Source: Timema cristinae (taxonomy: Eukaryota; Arthropoda; Insecta; Phasmatodea; Timematidae). Taken from it: 64,000 nucleotides of DNA. Location of the stretch: assembly GCA_039000515.1 (NCBI GenBank), contig JBCFYV010000012.1, positions 43,588,355 to 43,652,354 of the forward strand, in the 5' to 3' direction. Positions within the stretch are counted from its first letter, which is position 1; the number at the start of each line of letters is the position of its first letter. Below, in pieces: positions 47,131 to 59,323 of the stretch. Under the pieces are notes generated by a model. That model saw only the letters and a program-made list of their open reading frames with translations, did not search any database and was not told where the DNA came from. The position numbers were made by a program, and so were the translations under genes.

Positions 47131-49438
47131 TCTTAACACATTTTTTTAAAGCCTTTTAATGACTTATTTAGTGAAAGACACCTTGGAAACACATTCGGTT
47201 AATTTGACCTTTATCCTTCATTTTTATAAAGGTGGTTCTCATATTTCTTTTAAAAATTATGAGTGATACTACATATGAAACTCATGAATTAACAAAGAAT
47301 TATATAATATAAGTTTATCAATGTTATCATATCTTCACTTCGCGTGCAGCACGATATAAACATAAAAATAAAAATTGACTCTATATAAAGGTATATTACT
47401 CACAGTATAAAGGATAGAATTTTCAACACACTGAACGTCTTGCTTTTATTTTAAAGTGAAATTAAAACCAGTTTGACAGTGAAAACGGGAGGGCTTGAGA
47501 AGGTCAACTATTTAGCTAGTGCCTAAAACACACTCTTTTAACGTGCATGTTATTGTAATCTCCTTTACGACTTGATTTAAATTAACTCGTGGCTAGTGTG
47601 GTCGAGAAGAGTAATATATTCTTGTTGAGTACCTACTGACCACTCTTTCAAAATGTACAGTTCAAATTTAATGGAAAGTGCCTCATAGAAAATAAAAACA
47701 TGTGTTTTTGTGGTCAGCTATATTATTAGAGCTATTTTATGTGTTTTGAATATATCAACCAAACTGAAAGCTGCAGATGAAATAACTTGGGACTTGAATA
47801 TGTGAAAGTAGATCCAGTAATTCTTCTATCTCTGAGACAATGCTCTTCCTATAAAAATTGTACCATAGTTTGAGTAAATATTGATTTTATAAATATGGAT
47901 GACAAATTACATCAGAAGGTTCTCCACTCCCCTTTCATAACATTATTAAGGGTGCCCACTACTAGAGCGCTTAGATGCGTTACATAATTACAAAAGGCAC
48001 GGATTATTATTTTTGTTAAATTTAAATAAATGTATAATATTAATGTATACTATACCCTACAAGGCATATGCTTACCCTCAAAGATACGAGTATTACTTGG
48101 ATAGATTACACTGTGGGCCTTTCTTATAAACTATGTCATAGAGAAAACGTGCGATATAAAAGGTAAACTTTCTTCCTTGCAGGGTGAATAAATTGTTCTG
48201 TACATGCATGTGTTTAATTGAACATCAATATTGGTAGTAATAATAAATAATATAGATTAATAAATTATAAGGCTATCTATTAGACAATAAATCATGTCAT
48301 TTTTAGTCTATTCCTCAAATAAAATATTATATTATAATTATTTATTAATTTTATATATTTCTAAATATTACTTCCCTTGGTTAAACTCTTCTTTATTTTA
48401 TTTTTCTAACTTCAATTGAAAATAGTTTTCCAACTATAACTTAATAAAATCAGTTTATATTAATATTAATTTGTAATTTTCTGGATTTGTTTAATTTTTC
48501 AACCAAATTGACCAAGAATTACGTCAGTGATTTGTATTGTTCCGTGAGGTGTTAAAATAATAACCCATTTTACTTTCTAACAAGGGACTAGAAGACCAGA
48601 GCCCTATCACCAATACGTAACGTCAAAAACAAGTAGCAATAGCGATTTGATTAATCTTATTTCAAGCAGTTCGTAGAGACGTTTGTTTAAAATACAGAGT
48701 AGAATCTTCTTGAGTGATGTACTATTACAAATCACAAAGTACAGAATTGTATTTTGACCCATAGTTCTTTGTATTACAAATTAGAAGTGGCTGGATACGA
48801 TGAGTTTTTTTCAGGGGGTGGAAAAAATCTTAATATTATATATCACGTTCCATATTATCAAATGATTGTATTATTTTGTAATCAAAATCCTTACAGAGCA
48901 AGAATGACAAAAACACTCTTCCCATTTGGTGAGCTACTTCTAATAATTTCACTGAAGTGGATACAGCTGTCTGCAAGCATCTTGATTTTTTGGTTCCAAC
49001 GCACGCGAACTGGTTGAATAATTGGATTTGAAATGTTATTGGATCTTTCAAGTTGATATTTCACATAAAAAGGAAAGCTGAAGCTGTTTTGAGTCATGCC
49101 AAGCGGATAGTGCCAATGAGGCTGAAATATTGTAATTAATTTAGAGATCTGCTCTTCTCTGGGTTTTTGGTCGACCGTCTGAATCCACAGAAAGTCACAT
49201 AGGCTACGCTCTGACGAAAAAGGTCAAAGTAGCCTTGTGGTATCGGTCCTACCTGTGGGAGTGAGCCTTGCTTGATATAACACACAATATAGTAGTTGTA
49301 TGGTAATGTAATGCGTTGCTAGTTTATAGCATAGACGTGATCATCACTAATAGATTTTAGATAAACATTTTAAGAAAAAGTAATTCAAATACATCAATCT
49401 TACTACCCATTCACGAATGGAGTTTTTCTTCCAACTAA

Positions 49439-50428
49439 CAAATTAGAATTTCAGCCAACATCAAGCCAAGTAGCTTATATTTTAACAAACTTAGTACTTC
49501 AGCTGAAACCCAACCATGTACCTCAGGCTTCAACATACCAAATACTTCATCTGAAACCCAACCATTTACCTCAGGAGTCAACAAACCAAATATTTCAGTT
49601 GAAACCCAACCATGTACCTCAGACGTTAACAAACCAAATATTTCATCTGAAACTCAACCATGTACCTCAGATGTCAACAAAACAAATACTTCAGCTGCAA
49701 CCCAACCATGTACCTCAGGCGTCAACATACCTAATATTTCTGCTGAACCCCTAACATGTACCTCAGGCGTCAACATACCAAATACTACTGCTGAAACTCA
49801 ACCATATACCTCAGAAGTAAACAAACCAAATATTTCAGCTGACACCCAACCATGTACCTCAGGCGTCAACATACCTAATATTTCAGCTGAACCCCTAACA
49901 TGTACCTCAGGCTTCAACATACCAAATACTTCATCTGAAACTCAACCATGTACCTCAGATGTCAACAAAACAAATACTTCAGCTGAAACCCAACCATGTA
50001 CCTCAGGCGTCAACATACCTAATATTTCAGCTGAAACCCAACCATGTACCTCAGGCTTCAACATACCAAATACTTCATCTGAAACTCAACCATGTACCTC
50101 AGATGTCAACAAAACAAATACTTCAGCTGCAACCCAACCATGTACCTCAGGCGTCAACATACCTAATATTTCAGCTGAAACCCAACCATGTACCTCAGGC
50201 TTCAACATACCAAATACTTCATCTGAAACTCAACCATGTACCTCAGATGTCAACAAAACAAATACTTCAGCTGAAACCCAACCATGTACCTCAGGCGTCA
50301 ACATACCTAATATTTCAGCTGAAACCCAACCATGTACCTCAGGCTTCAACATACCAAATACTTCATCTGAAACTCAACCATGTACCTCAGACGTTAACAA
50401 ACCAAATACTTCAGCTGCAACCCAACCA
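49439..50428 (+). other. Open frame of 16-aa sequon repeats, left part (330 codons)
   Basis: Open from the TAA at 49,436-49,438 to the TGA at 50,429-50,431, without any ATG, so it could only be an internal exon. Consensus repeat N-[T/I]-S-[A/S]-[E/A]-T-Q-P-C-T-S-[D/G]-V-N-[K/I]-[P/T]: Thr/Ser-rich, one Cys, and an N-X-S/T glycosylation sequon in nearly every unit. An acceptor-like site (CTAAC branch word, then AGAATTTCAG ending at 49,454) precedes it, but that word is also part of the degenerate first units. No signal-peptide exon was found upstream. Coding is a hypothesis, and a minisatellite open by chance is the alternative. Confidence 0.3.
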
Positions 50429-52205
50429 TGAACCTTAGGCGTCAACATACCAAATACTTCAGCTGAAACCCAACCATGTATCTCAGACGTTAACAAACCA
50501 AATACTTCAGCTGCAACCCAACCATGATCCTTAGGCGTCAACATACCAAATACTTCAGCTGAAACCCAACCATGTATCTCAGGCGTCAACATACCAAATA
50601 CTACTGCTGAAACTCAACCATGTACCTCAGACGTTAACAAACCAAATATTTCAGCTGAAACCCAACCTTGTACCCCAGACGATAACAAACAAAATATTTC
50701 AGCTGAAACCCAACCATGTACCTCAGACGTTAACAAACCAAATACTTCAGCTGCAACCCAACCATGAACCTTAGGCGCCAACATACCAAATACTTCAGCT
50801 GAAACCCAACCATGTATCTCAGACGTCAACATACCAAATACTTCAGCTGAAACCCAACCATGTATCTCAGACGTTAACAAACCAAATATTTCAGCTGAAA
50901 CTCAACCCTGTACCTCAGACGTTAACAAACCAAATACTTCAGCTGCAACCCAACCATGAACCTCAGGCATCAACAAACCAAATACTTCAGCTGCAACCCA
51001 ACCATGAACCTTAGGCGTCAACATACCAAATACTCCAGCTGAAACCCAACCATGTATCTCAGACGTTAACAAACCAAATATTTCAGCTGAAACTCAACCC
51101 TGTACCTCAGATGTCAACAAACCAAATACTTCAGCTGAAACCCTAACATTTACCTCAGGAGTCAACAAACCAAATATTTCAGCTGAAACCCAACCATGTA
51201 CCTCAGGCGTCAACATACCAAATACTTCAGCTGAAACCCAACCTTGTACCCAGACGATAACAAACAAAATATTTCAGCTGAAACCCAACCATGAACCTCA
51301 GGCGTTAACAAACCAAATAATTCAGCTGCAACCCAACCATGAACCTTAGGCGTCAACAAACCAAATACTTCAGCTGCAACCCAACCATGAACCTTAGGCG
51401 TCAACAAACCAAATACTTCAGCTGCAACCCAACCATGAACCTCAGGCGTCAACAAACCAAATACTTCAGCTGCAACCCAACCATGAACCTTAGGCGTCAA
51501 CAAACCAAATACTTCAGCTGCAACCCAACCATGAACCTCAGGCGTCAACAAACCAAATACTTCAGCTGCAACCCAACTATGAACCTTAGGCGTCAACATA
51601 CCAAATACTTCAGCTGAAACCCAACCATGTACCTCAGGCGTCAACATACCAAATACTTCAGCTGAAACCCAACCTTGTACCCCAGACGATAACAAACAAA
51701 ATATTTCAGCTGAAACCCAACCATGTACCTCAGACGTTAACAAACCAAATACTTCAGCTGCAACCCAACCATGAACCTTAGGCGTCAACATACCAAATAC
51801 TTCAGCTGCAACCCAACCATGAACCTTAGGCGTCAACATACCAAATACTTCAGCTGAAACCCAACCATGTATCTCAGACGTTAACAAACCAAATATTTCA
51901 GCTGAAACTCAACCTGTACCTCAGATGTCGACAAACCAAATACTTCAGCTGAAACCCTACCATTTACCTCAGACGTCAACAAACCAAATATTTCAGCTGA
52001 AACTCAACCCTGTACCTCAGATGTCAACAAACCAAATACTTCAGCTGAAACCCTAACATTTACCTCAGGAGTCAACAAACCAAATATTTCAGCTGAAACC
52101 CAACCATGTACCTCAGACGTCAACAAACCAAATATTTCAGCTGAAACTCAACCATGTACCTCAGGCGTCAACAAACCAAATACTTCAGCTGCAACCCAAC
52201 CATGA

Positions 52206-53369
52206 ACCTCAGGCGTCAACAAACCAAATACTTCAGCTGAAACCCAACCTTGTACCCCAGACGATAACAAACAAAATATTTCAGCTGAAACTCAACCATA
52301 TACCTCATACGTCATCAAACAAAATATTTCAGCTGAAACTCAACCATGTACCTCAGATGTTAACAAACCAAATACTTCAGCTGCAACCCAACCATATATC
52401 TCAGACGTTAACAAACCAAATATTTCAGCTGAAACCCAACCATGTACCTTAGGCGTCAACATACCAAATACTTCAGTTGAAACCCAACCATTTACATCAG
52501 GAGTCAACAAACCAAATATTTCAGCTGAAACCCAACCATGTATCTCAGACGTCAACAAACCAAATATTTCAGCTGAAACTCAACCATGTACCTCAGATGT
52601 CGACAAACCAAATACTTCAGCTGAACCCCTAACATTTACTTCAGGAGTCAACAAACCAAATATTTCAGCTGAAACCCAACCATGTACCTCAGACGTTAAC
52701 AAACCAAATATTTCAGCTAGAACCCAACCATGTACCTCAGGCGTCATAAAAAAAAAATCAGCTGAAATTCAACCATGTACCTCAGATGTCAACAAACCAA
52801 ATACTTCAGCTGAAACCCTAACATTTACATCAGGAGTCAACAAACCAAATATTTCAGCTGAAACCCAACCATGTATCTCAGACGTCAACAAACCAAATAT
52901 TTCAGCTGAAACTCAACCATGTACCTCAGATGTCGACAAACCAAATACTTCAGCTGAACCCCTAACATTTACTTCAGGAGTCAACAAACCAAATATTTCA
53001 GCTGAAACCCAACCATGTACCTCAGACGTCAACAAACCAAATATTTCAGCTGAAACCCAACCATGTATCTCAGACGTCAACAAACCAAATATTTCAGCTG
53101 AAACCCAACCATGTACCTCAGACGTTAACAAACCAAATATTTCAGCTAGAACCCAACCATATACCTCAGACGTCTTAAAAAAAATTTCAGCTGAAACTCA
53201 ACCATGTACCTCAGATGTCAACAAACAAAATACACCAGCTGCAACCCAACCATGTACTTCAGACGTCAACAAACCAAATATTTCAGCTGAAACTCAACCA
53301 TGTACCTCAGACGTCAACAAACCAAATACTTCAGCCGACATCAAATCGAGTACGTTAATACGTCAATAA
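52206..53369 (+). other. Open frame of 16-aa sequon repeats, right part (387 codons)
   Basis: Open from just after the TGA at 52,203-52,205 to TAA at 53,367-53,369. The same repeat is read in the same sense as in the left part. The two internal length variants (near 52,745 and 53,175, each with an A-run) are shortened by multiples of three and keep the frame. Substitutions at the second residue (Thr/Ile) leave the N-X-S sequon intact. ACC/ACT and GTC/GTT differences are silent in this frame. This could be the last exon of a secreted repeat protein, or chance. There is no upstream start. Confidence 0.3.
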
Positions 53370-53559
53370 ACATAGTTTTTCTACTGACGTCCAACAAAGA
53401 CTATTAAATGTACTCACACTAAGTAACTCATCAATTTACAATAAAATATAGAGCCTTAGTGTGAATTAATAAAAATGTTCATCTTACCCGATATAGTACG
53501 GAATAAACTAAGGAAAGGCGGATATTATTTAATAAATGAGACGGTGCACCATATATATC

Positions 53560-54675
53560 TCTTGCTTATCCTTTACCTTAAAATGGAGAGTCTCTAGTAA
53601 AATATCGTCATATTTTTGAAACCAAAAATAATACTTTGCTCCAGAAACACTCCACCAAAGATGAAAAATGAAATAATATATACTGGTACAAAAACATTGA
53701 ATAAAGGGGAACATATCTGACCACCAAAGAGCATAATAACAAATTTATTATTTTAAGTGCTTCATTTAAATATATGTTTTAGCTTAGAGCTCAGAAACAA
53801 TTGAGTGTATCAAAATATACTACAAACTAAAATATTTGTATTTTTAAAAGTACTAAAACTTAACAATGATAATTTGTTTAATATCTCAAGTAATTGAAAA
53901 AATATCATCAAAATTGAAAATTTTCGTCTCTCTAAACTACCAGTAAATTCATTTTAATAGAATAGTAAGATTGCCAATTTTGGTGTGGTGTTAAACAATA
54001 CCTAGACACAAAACTTAATCAAAATCATATAATCATTTTAACCCTTCAGTACCCTTAATATTAGAGCTAGATATTAATTTAAAAATCCTTTGAGGAAACC
54101 TTAGCAAAACCATAGATATAAAATTTTAGCCTGATCGATAAAATGATTTCCGCTCTCGTTCGAGATACAGAAAAACAAATAGACAAAGAGACGGTATTGC
54201 GAAAACAACTTTTCGGTTTATTAAAGTCATTAAACATTGATAATATCAAAATCTTGATTTGGATCTTTTAACAATCACAATTATTCTCTCTAGGAGGTCG
54301 AATAAAATAAATTTCACTAAAGAGCATAAATATAATAATATACACTATTACAGTAACATTAAAAGAAGAGAAACATCTCTGTCCACCAAAGAGCATAAAC
54401 TTAAATTTAATTGTCAAAGACTTTATATCTATATCATTAACTTTTGGTTTCATAAAAAATTATTTCTAATGAAAGATAGTATTTAATAATACTACATCTT
54501 TAAACTGATAATATATTTTGCATCTCAAATAGTTACAGACATATGACCAAAATTGGAAATCTATACATTGTACAGTACACCCAAATTAATTTTCATAAGA
54601 AAATTATCTTTTGGTTAGTAATATGTATAAGTATAAACATTACCATCAAAATAGAGTGAATTTGAAAAAAATCAA

Positions 54676-54683
<8 letters not shown>
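53560..54683. repeat. R1 tandem units left of the LINE
   Basis: About one and a half units: CACTCCACCAAAGATG (53,650) and ACCACCAAAGAGCATAATAA (53,730), then GATCGATAAAATGATTTC (54,140), AGACAAAGAGACGGTATTGC (54,180), ACAATCACAATTATTCTCTC (54,275), and a second CACTAAAGAGCATAAAT pair (54,310 and 54,390). The order is collinear with 5.45-6.08 kb. The second unit is cut by the LINE insertion at 54,684 and resumes at 59,545. Confidence 0.75.

Positions 54684-54689
<6 letters not shown>
54679..54689. repeat. Candidate LINE target-site duplication, left copy
   Basis: TTCTCTTTTTT here matches 59,534-59,544. The left copy merges into the poly(T) run, so its exact end is ambiguous. The R1 sequence interrupted at this point resumes right after the other copy, which supports it. 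Confidence 0.6.
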
Positions 54690-54716
<27 letters not shown>

Positions 54717-55185
54717 TTGACTTTCTCTAGTGCTGACACTATTGAACAGTGCCACCATTTCGAGAAGGACTTTGTTTACTTTTGAGTACCGAAATAATTT
54801 CTTATTTCTTTTCTCATCTTTGTGGTGTGTACGCTTGTACTATGACTGTTTGTGTTCTTGTCTCAACGCATTTACTTTCGTAAAATTTTCATTGAGTTAT
54901 GTTACCTTCCTCGTCCATACTTGTAGCTTTCTGGCAATCATTGATCGACTGCCAGGGCTCACAAAGCATAGACGAGGCTTTCTTCGTGTTTTTTTTTTTT
55001 TGTATGTTGTGAGTGATGAAAATATGATTTATGACCCTGAAAATAGAACGGTTTGATTAGACTGGTAGTATGTGATGTATGGGTGATAATGGATATATGA
55101 ACCTGTAAAAGAAAGCGATATTAATATTTGTGTGGAATGGGATGTAAGGATTGGATTTGGGAGGTCTTTTTCTTTCTCTCTCCTT

Positions 55186-57858
55186 TTAATACGACCTAGG
55201 TCTTTTATATTTTGTTTTCTCCAGTGGATTGTACGTACCCAATTCTCTTATAATGGGGTTATAATTTCTTTGGCATTTTTCGTAAAATCTGTCGTTGAAT
55301 TTTATGATTTCTTCTTTTATAGTTTTGATTTCGCACATTACGTGTACCATTTCTGTCGATGTTCTTCTTGTTACACCTAGGATGGTTCTTAAGATTTTAT
55401 TTTGCGTTATCTGTAGTTTTTTTATGTGACCTGCTGCTGCCATACCCCATATTTGGCTGCCATAGAGCATTGCTGATCGAATGATAGATTTATATATCAA
55501 TACTTTTTTTGCTCTTGATAAGTGATTTGATTTAAGCATTGGATAAAGGGCAACTAGTTTACCTATGGCCGTATTCTTTGCTGCGTCTATGTGAGATTTA
55601 AAGGTCAGGTGACAGTCCAGAGTGACTCCAAGGTATCTCACTGTTTTTACATTCGGTATATTTGTACCGAATAGTTGTAATTCCGTGTCTGTGTTAGGGC
55701 GTCTCTTAGAAAAAACTATTTTCGAGCTTTTGTTTGAGTTCACTTTTATTCTCCAATTTGTGAACCAATCTTCCAAGTTAGAGAGATATCTTTGGAGTTT
55801 TCTTTCCGCCCTTGTGATGTTTCTGTCCGACGAATAAAGCACCATGTCATCAGCAAACATTATTAGCTCACAGCCCGGTTCAATAGGTACATCACTGGTG
55901 TAGACGTTGTATAGAAGAGGCGAGAGAACTGCTCCTTGGGGGACTCCTGAGCAGATATCTTTGAATTTTGAGGTGCGTCCTTCTATTTTAACTTTGAAGT
56001 TTCTCTGGGTCAGGTAGCTATGCAACACGTGCACTAGCACGTCTGGAGTGTCTACATCTATTAACTTTCTCAATATACCTGCGTGCCATGCTTTGTCAAA
56101 CGCCTTTTCGATGTCTAAGAAGATTGCTACTGTATGCCTCTGGTCGTTGAAACCCTCAGTGATGTATTCTGCAAATCTTACAAAGGCATGGATGGTACTG
56201 TGTTGCGGTTGGAACCCAAATTGGAATCGTGGTACAACCTCTTTTTCCGTAAGTTTTGCTTGTAGTCTGGATAATATGAGTTTTTCGAAAAGTTTGCTGG
56301 TGGAATTTAGTAGTGTTATCGGTCTCCTGTTCTGTGGGAATATTGGGTCTTTGCCGGCTTTTGGTAGAGATATTACATTTCCGGTCTTCCAAGCCTGTGG
56401 ATAGTGACATTTTCTTATTATCTGATTAAATATTTCTGTTAGATATACTATGGTTTTCAGTGGTAGTTCCTTTAATGTTTCGTTGTTTATACCATCCGGT
56501 CCTGGAGCTTTGTTTCTGGGCAGTTTGTTGATTTCGCCTTCCGTCTCTCTTGGGGTGATGTATTGTATATTGTCAGTTATTGGCCTCGTGAGATAGTCCC
56601 TGATATGTCGTCTATTGTTTCTGGTGAATTCATCGTTTTCTGGCTCCTGGTTTGGCGTAAATTGAGTTTCGAGTGTATCTGCTATTGCATTTGCTTTTTC
56701 TTCTGCCTCATAGCATAGCCCATTCATCCCATGGATTACCCCTGTTCGTTGGTATTTTCTTTTACCTGTCAAGTCTCTTGTCAGTTTCCATAATATTTTT
56801 TGATTCTCTCCTGCTTCGCCAACTGCTTTGTTCCATTCAGTTCTTTTCCTTGTCTCTATTTTTTGTCTTACTTCTCTCGTTAATCTGTTGAGTCTGTTTT
56901 TGTCCGCTGGGTCCCTGTATCTTTGCCATCGTTTTCTAGTTTGGTTTTTTTCTTTAATTGAATTTTCTATGTCTTGGTCCATTGTAATTGGTAGAATTTC
57001 TCTTTTATTTGTTCTTGTGGCTTTCTTCGTCTCTTCTCTTATAGTGTTCGATAGTATTTCCACTGCTGTGTCTATATCTTGCTTTATTTTGATGATTGGC
57101 TTTCCCGGCAAAGATGAGTTTATTTTGTTTCTGAATTCTTTCCAATCAGTTTCTTTTGCTACTCTCCTTTTGGGACATCTATTGGTTTTGAAGTTAGTTA
57201 CTATGGAACAATATACGGGTACATGATCTGAGTCCAGGTGGTTCAAAGTCTGTAGTTCGTCAATGGGTAGGTCAGTATCAGTGATTATTATGTCTATTAC
57301 GTCGGGTCTGTTGGTGTTGTATGGGTATATAGTTGGAGATTCTGGTGCAATCACTATATATCCCTTTCTATTTGCGTGGTTAGCCAGTACTCCTCCTGCT
57401 GCATTATTTGAATTCGAATTCCATTCTTGATTCTTAGCATTTAGATCTCCTGCCCACAGAAAGGGGTGGTAGTAATTGGTAATAGCATCTAAGTCTTCCG
57501 GCAGGAGTGGTTTTTGTGGAGGCTTATAGATTGCCCCCAACAGACACTCTTCTTTCCTTATTTTGGTGATAATTGTTGTCGTTTCCAGGTTTTGAATTTC
57601 TTGGATCTTGATTTCTCTGTATGGAATATTTTTTTTTATGGCGATGGCAGTACCTCCGCTCGCTTTGACTGCTTGTCTATCTGTACGTATTATGTCGAAG
57701 TTTCTTATTGTGCATCTTGTTTCCGGTTTTAGATGTGTTTCACTGAAGAATGCTACGTCTATTTAGATGTTTTCTAAGAGTTGTTCCAGTTCTGTTAATT
57801 GCTGTTTTATTCCATTTGCGTTCCAATGTAATATTTTTAATTCGTTGTGGTCGACCAT
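55186..57858 (-). pseudogene. LINE ORF2: endonuclease and reverse transcriptase, one nonsense codon
   Basis: ATG at 57,858-57,856, 10 nt after the ORF1 stop; 890 codons, typical for Jockey ORF2. A single TAA at 57,765-57,763 (codon 32) interrupts it; the remaining 784 codons from an internal start are open. APE-type endonuclease motifs are all present: HWNANGI, FFSETHL (just after the stop), AGDLNAKN and SDHVPV. Reverse-transcriptase motifs follow in order: NKAPGPDGI, RRPITLLNSTSKLFEK, FGFQPQHST, FLDIEKAFDKAW, GVPQGAVLSPLLYN and the catalytic FADD (55,846-55,857). A C-terminal thumb-like region follows. In intact relatives this protein nicks the target and reverse-transcribes the element's RNA there. 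Except for the one stop the reading frame looks intact. Confidence 0.93.
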
Positions 57859-57868
57859 ATTTAATGTT

Positions 57869-59212
57869 CTAATTATTGAGTAGGTAGGTTGACATTATCT
57901 CCAAGAGGATACATTTTTTTTCCATTTTGTCCTTTGCTATTCTTATTTTCGGGAGTGAGGCTGTGATTATTTCAATGAAGTGTAAGAATTCGGAGTCTCT
58001 TAAAAAGTTTACGATCTCCTGAAATTCTGTTTGGTTTGGTTTTTCCGGTGTCCTGTTACTGTATTTTGTCTGTTGTGATTCTGATCTATTTCTTTCTGTT
58101 GTGTTTCCTTTTTGTTGACCTGTGACTATTTCGCTGAAAGTTCTATTTAGTGACTGTTTGCTGGTACTCTGTTCTCTTGTCTCCACTGTTGTTGCCGATG
58201 TCTTTTCTGTTATTCTTGGTGGGTCAGTTTTGTTTATTTTGTTACTGGGAGCGGCGGCGCAGCCCCTGTAGTTCGCCGGGTGGTCCCCTCCGCAATTTGC
58301 GCATTTGGCCGGGGTGGATTGGTCATTCTTCTTACATTCTTCGGTGAGGTGGCCTCTGGCACATTTAACGCATCTTGGAAGTAGGTTGCAATTAATCCTT
58401 ATGTGGCCCCAACCCTGGCATTTGTGACACTGTGTTGGCTGTTTTCTTGGTTTGTAAGCCTCTATCGTCACTCGAGTGTAGTACAGTACATTAAGGCTGT
58501 AAACTTGCCTACTGTGCTCAGAGTTGGGGAGCGTGGCAAAGTATACGCCTAGATTACGCACTTTTCCATCGGTTTTCGTTTGTAGTTGTCTTATGTCCTG
58601 TATCGTGAAGCTCAAAGCTTTGAGTTCTTCTTGTACCAACTCCGGCGTCATTGTGGAGGGCAAACCTTTTATGCAAATTTTGAGTAGATCATTATTGCGA
58701 ATTGAGAATGTGTAGTAGTTTCGTTTCATTTCTTGTAAGTATTTTTTAGCACGGTTGTAGTACTTTTCATTGTCGAAGTGGTATTTGAGCCCCTCTGAGG
58801 TATGAACCACTCACATGAATCCCTCAGTTTTAGATTTAATTGTTCTCGTGTCCTCCATGTAGTTTTTAGTGTCGGTAACTATTATTGGAGGAGGTCGTCT
58901 TTGTCTGGTTTTCTGTTGTGTTTCCTCTGGTTTTTGTTTTTTTCCTTGTTCTTCTTCGTCCATTGGGAGTGCATCATATTGGTTTGCAGTCTCAATGTTG
59001 AACAGTGTTCTTGTTGCCTTAATTGAAGGTTTCTTTGATGCATGTTTTTCCTCTTCTGGTGAGTTTCTAGGTCTCTTCTTTGTCACAATCTGGTAGTCCA
59101 TGTCTGTAGCAGCTTCCTTAATGGGGAGTCTGTACTTCACTAAGGTTGAAAATTCTTCATCCGTTAGGTAGTCTTCTTCTTCGAATTCATTGTCCGTTGC
59201 TTTGTCCGTCAT
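57869..59212 (-). pseudogene. LINE ORF1: gag-like nucleic-acid-binding protein, one nonsense codon
   Basis: ATG at 59,212-59,210, stop TAG at 57,871-57,869; 447 codons with one in-frame TGA at 58,813-58,811 (codon 134). The N-terminal third is acidic then basic and low in complexity. The middle (from about codon 160) resembles the PRE_C2HC region of Jockey/X-type ORF1 (CIKGLPSTMTPELVQEEL). Three zinc knuckles follow: CHKCQGWGHIRINC, CVKCARGHLTEEC and CANCGGDHPANYRGC. The C-terminal end is Ser/Thr/Gln-rich. In relatives this protein packages the element RNA. The two halves are in the same frame, so a single substitution explains the break. Confidence 0.9.
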
Positions 59213-59323
59213 ATTGGTGTTAGTGAGTTCTTGGCCCTAATAAGGGCCGCTTTATTGAAGAGTATCGCCTATCAAGTGTACGCCTACGGTTTTTTTTTTG
59301 GGAATATTTACTCTCAAATCGCT

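Larger units (their letters stand above)
44700..49400. other. Upstream region of yellow, no gene established
   Basis: Mostly AT-rich. One frame at 45,750-46,013 (+) contains a CLCGRTY...HHRKC arrangement of Cys and His that loosely resembles a zinc-finger remnant, but it has no supported start and ends at a SINE. The 48.7-49.3 kb part has overlapping frames on both strands without recognisable domains. Cis-regulatory elements of yellow could lie here, but none can be pointed to. Confidence 0.4.
49408..53375 (+). repeat. 48-bp tandem array, about 80 units
   Basis: Unit: ACTTCAGCTGAAACCCAACC, ATGTACCTCAG(G/A)CGTC, AACA(T/A)ACCAAAT. The 48-bp period holds through nearly 4 kb. Outermost units (49,448-49,495 and 53,333-53,375) are strongly degenerate and the centre homogeneous, as expected from unequal crossing-over. 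Sub-arrays show higher-order periods of 144 bp (49,931-50,420) and 96 bp (about 51,340-51,600). Each unit contains the 10-bp palindrome TTCAGCTGAA. The 48-bp period leaves several frames open on both strands. Two single-base deletions (near 51,248 and 51,915) and TGT-to-TGA variants break the + frame in the middle third, and TGG-to-TGA variants break the best minus frame. Confidence 0.96.

Noticed and set aside
51210..51887. 225-codon minus-strand protein of LTPEVHGWVSAEVFG-type repeats
   Set aside because: The frame is open only where the TGG-to-TGA variant is absent, and it breaks by frameshift or stop elsewhere in the array. It has no start context or known family; most likely a by-product of a 48-bp period.
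49408..53375. CRISPR-like array
   Set aside because: The 48-bp units abut directly without unique spacers, and the genome is eukaryotic. It is a tandem minisatellite.
55132..59096. Several + strand open frames of 70-130 codons across the LINE
   Set aside because: They are antisense shadows of ORF1 and ORF2, and their residue composition is that of reverse-complemented coding sequence.
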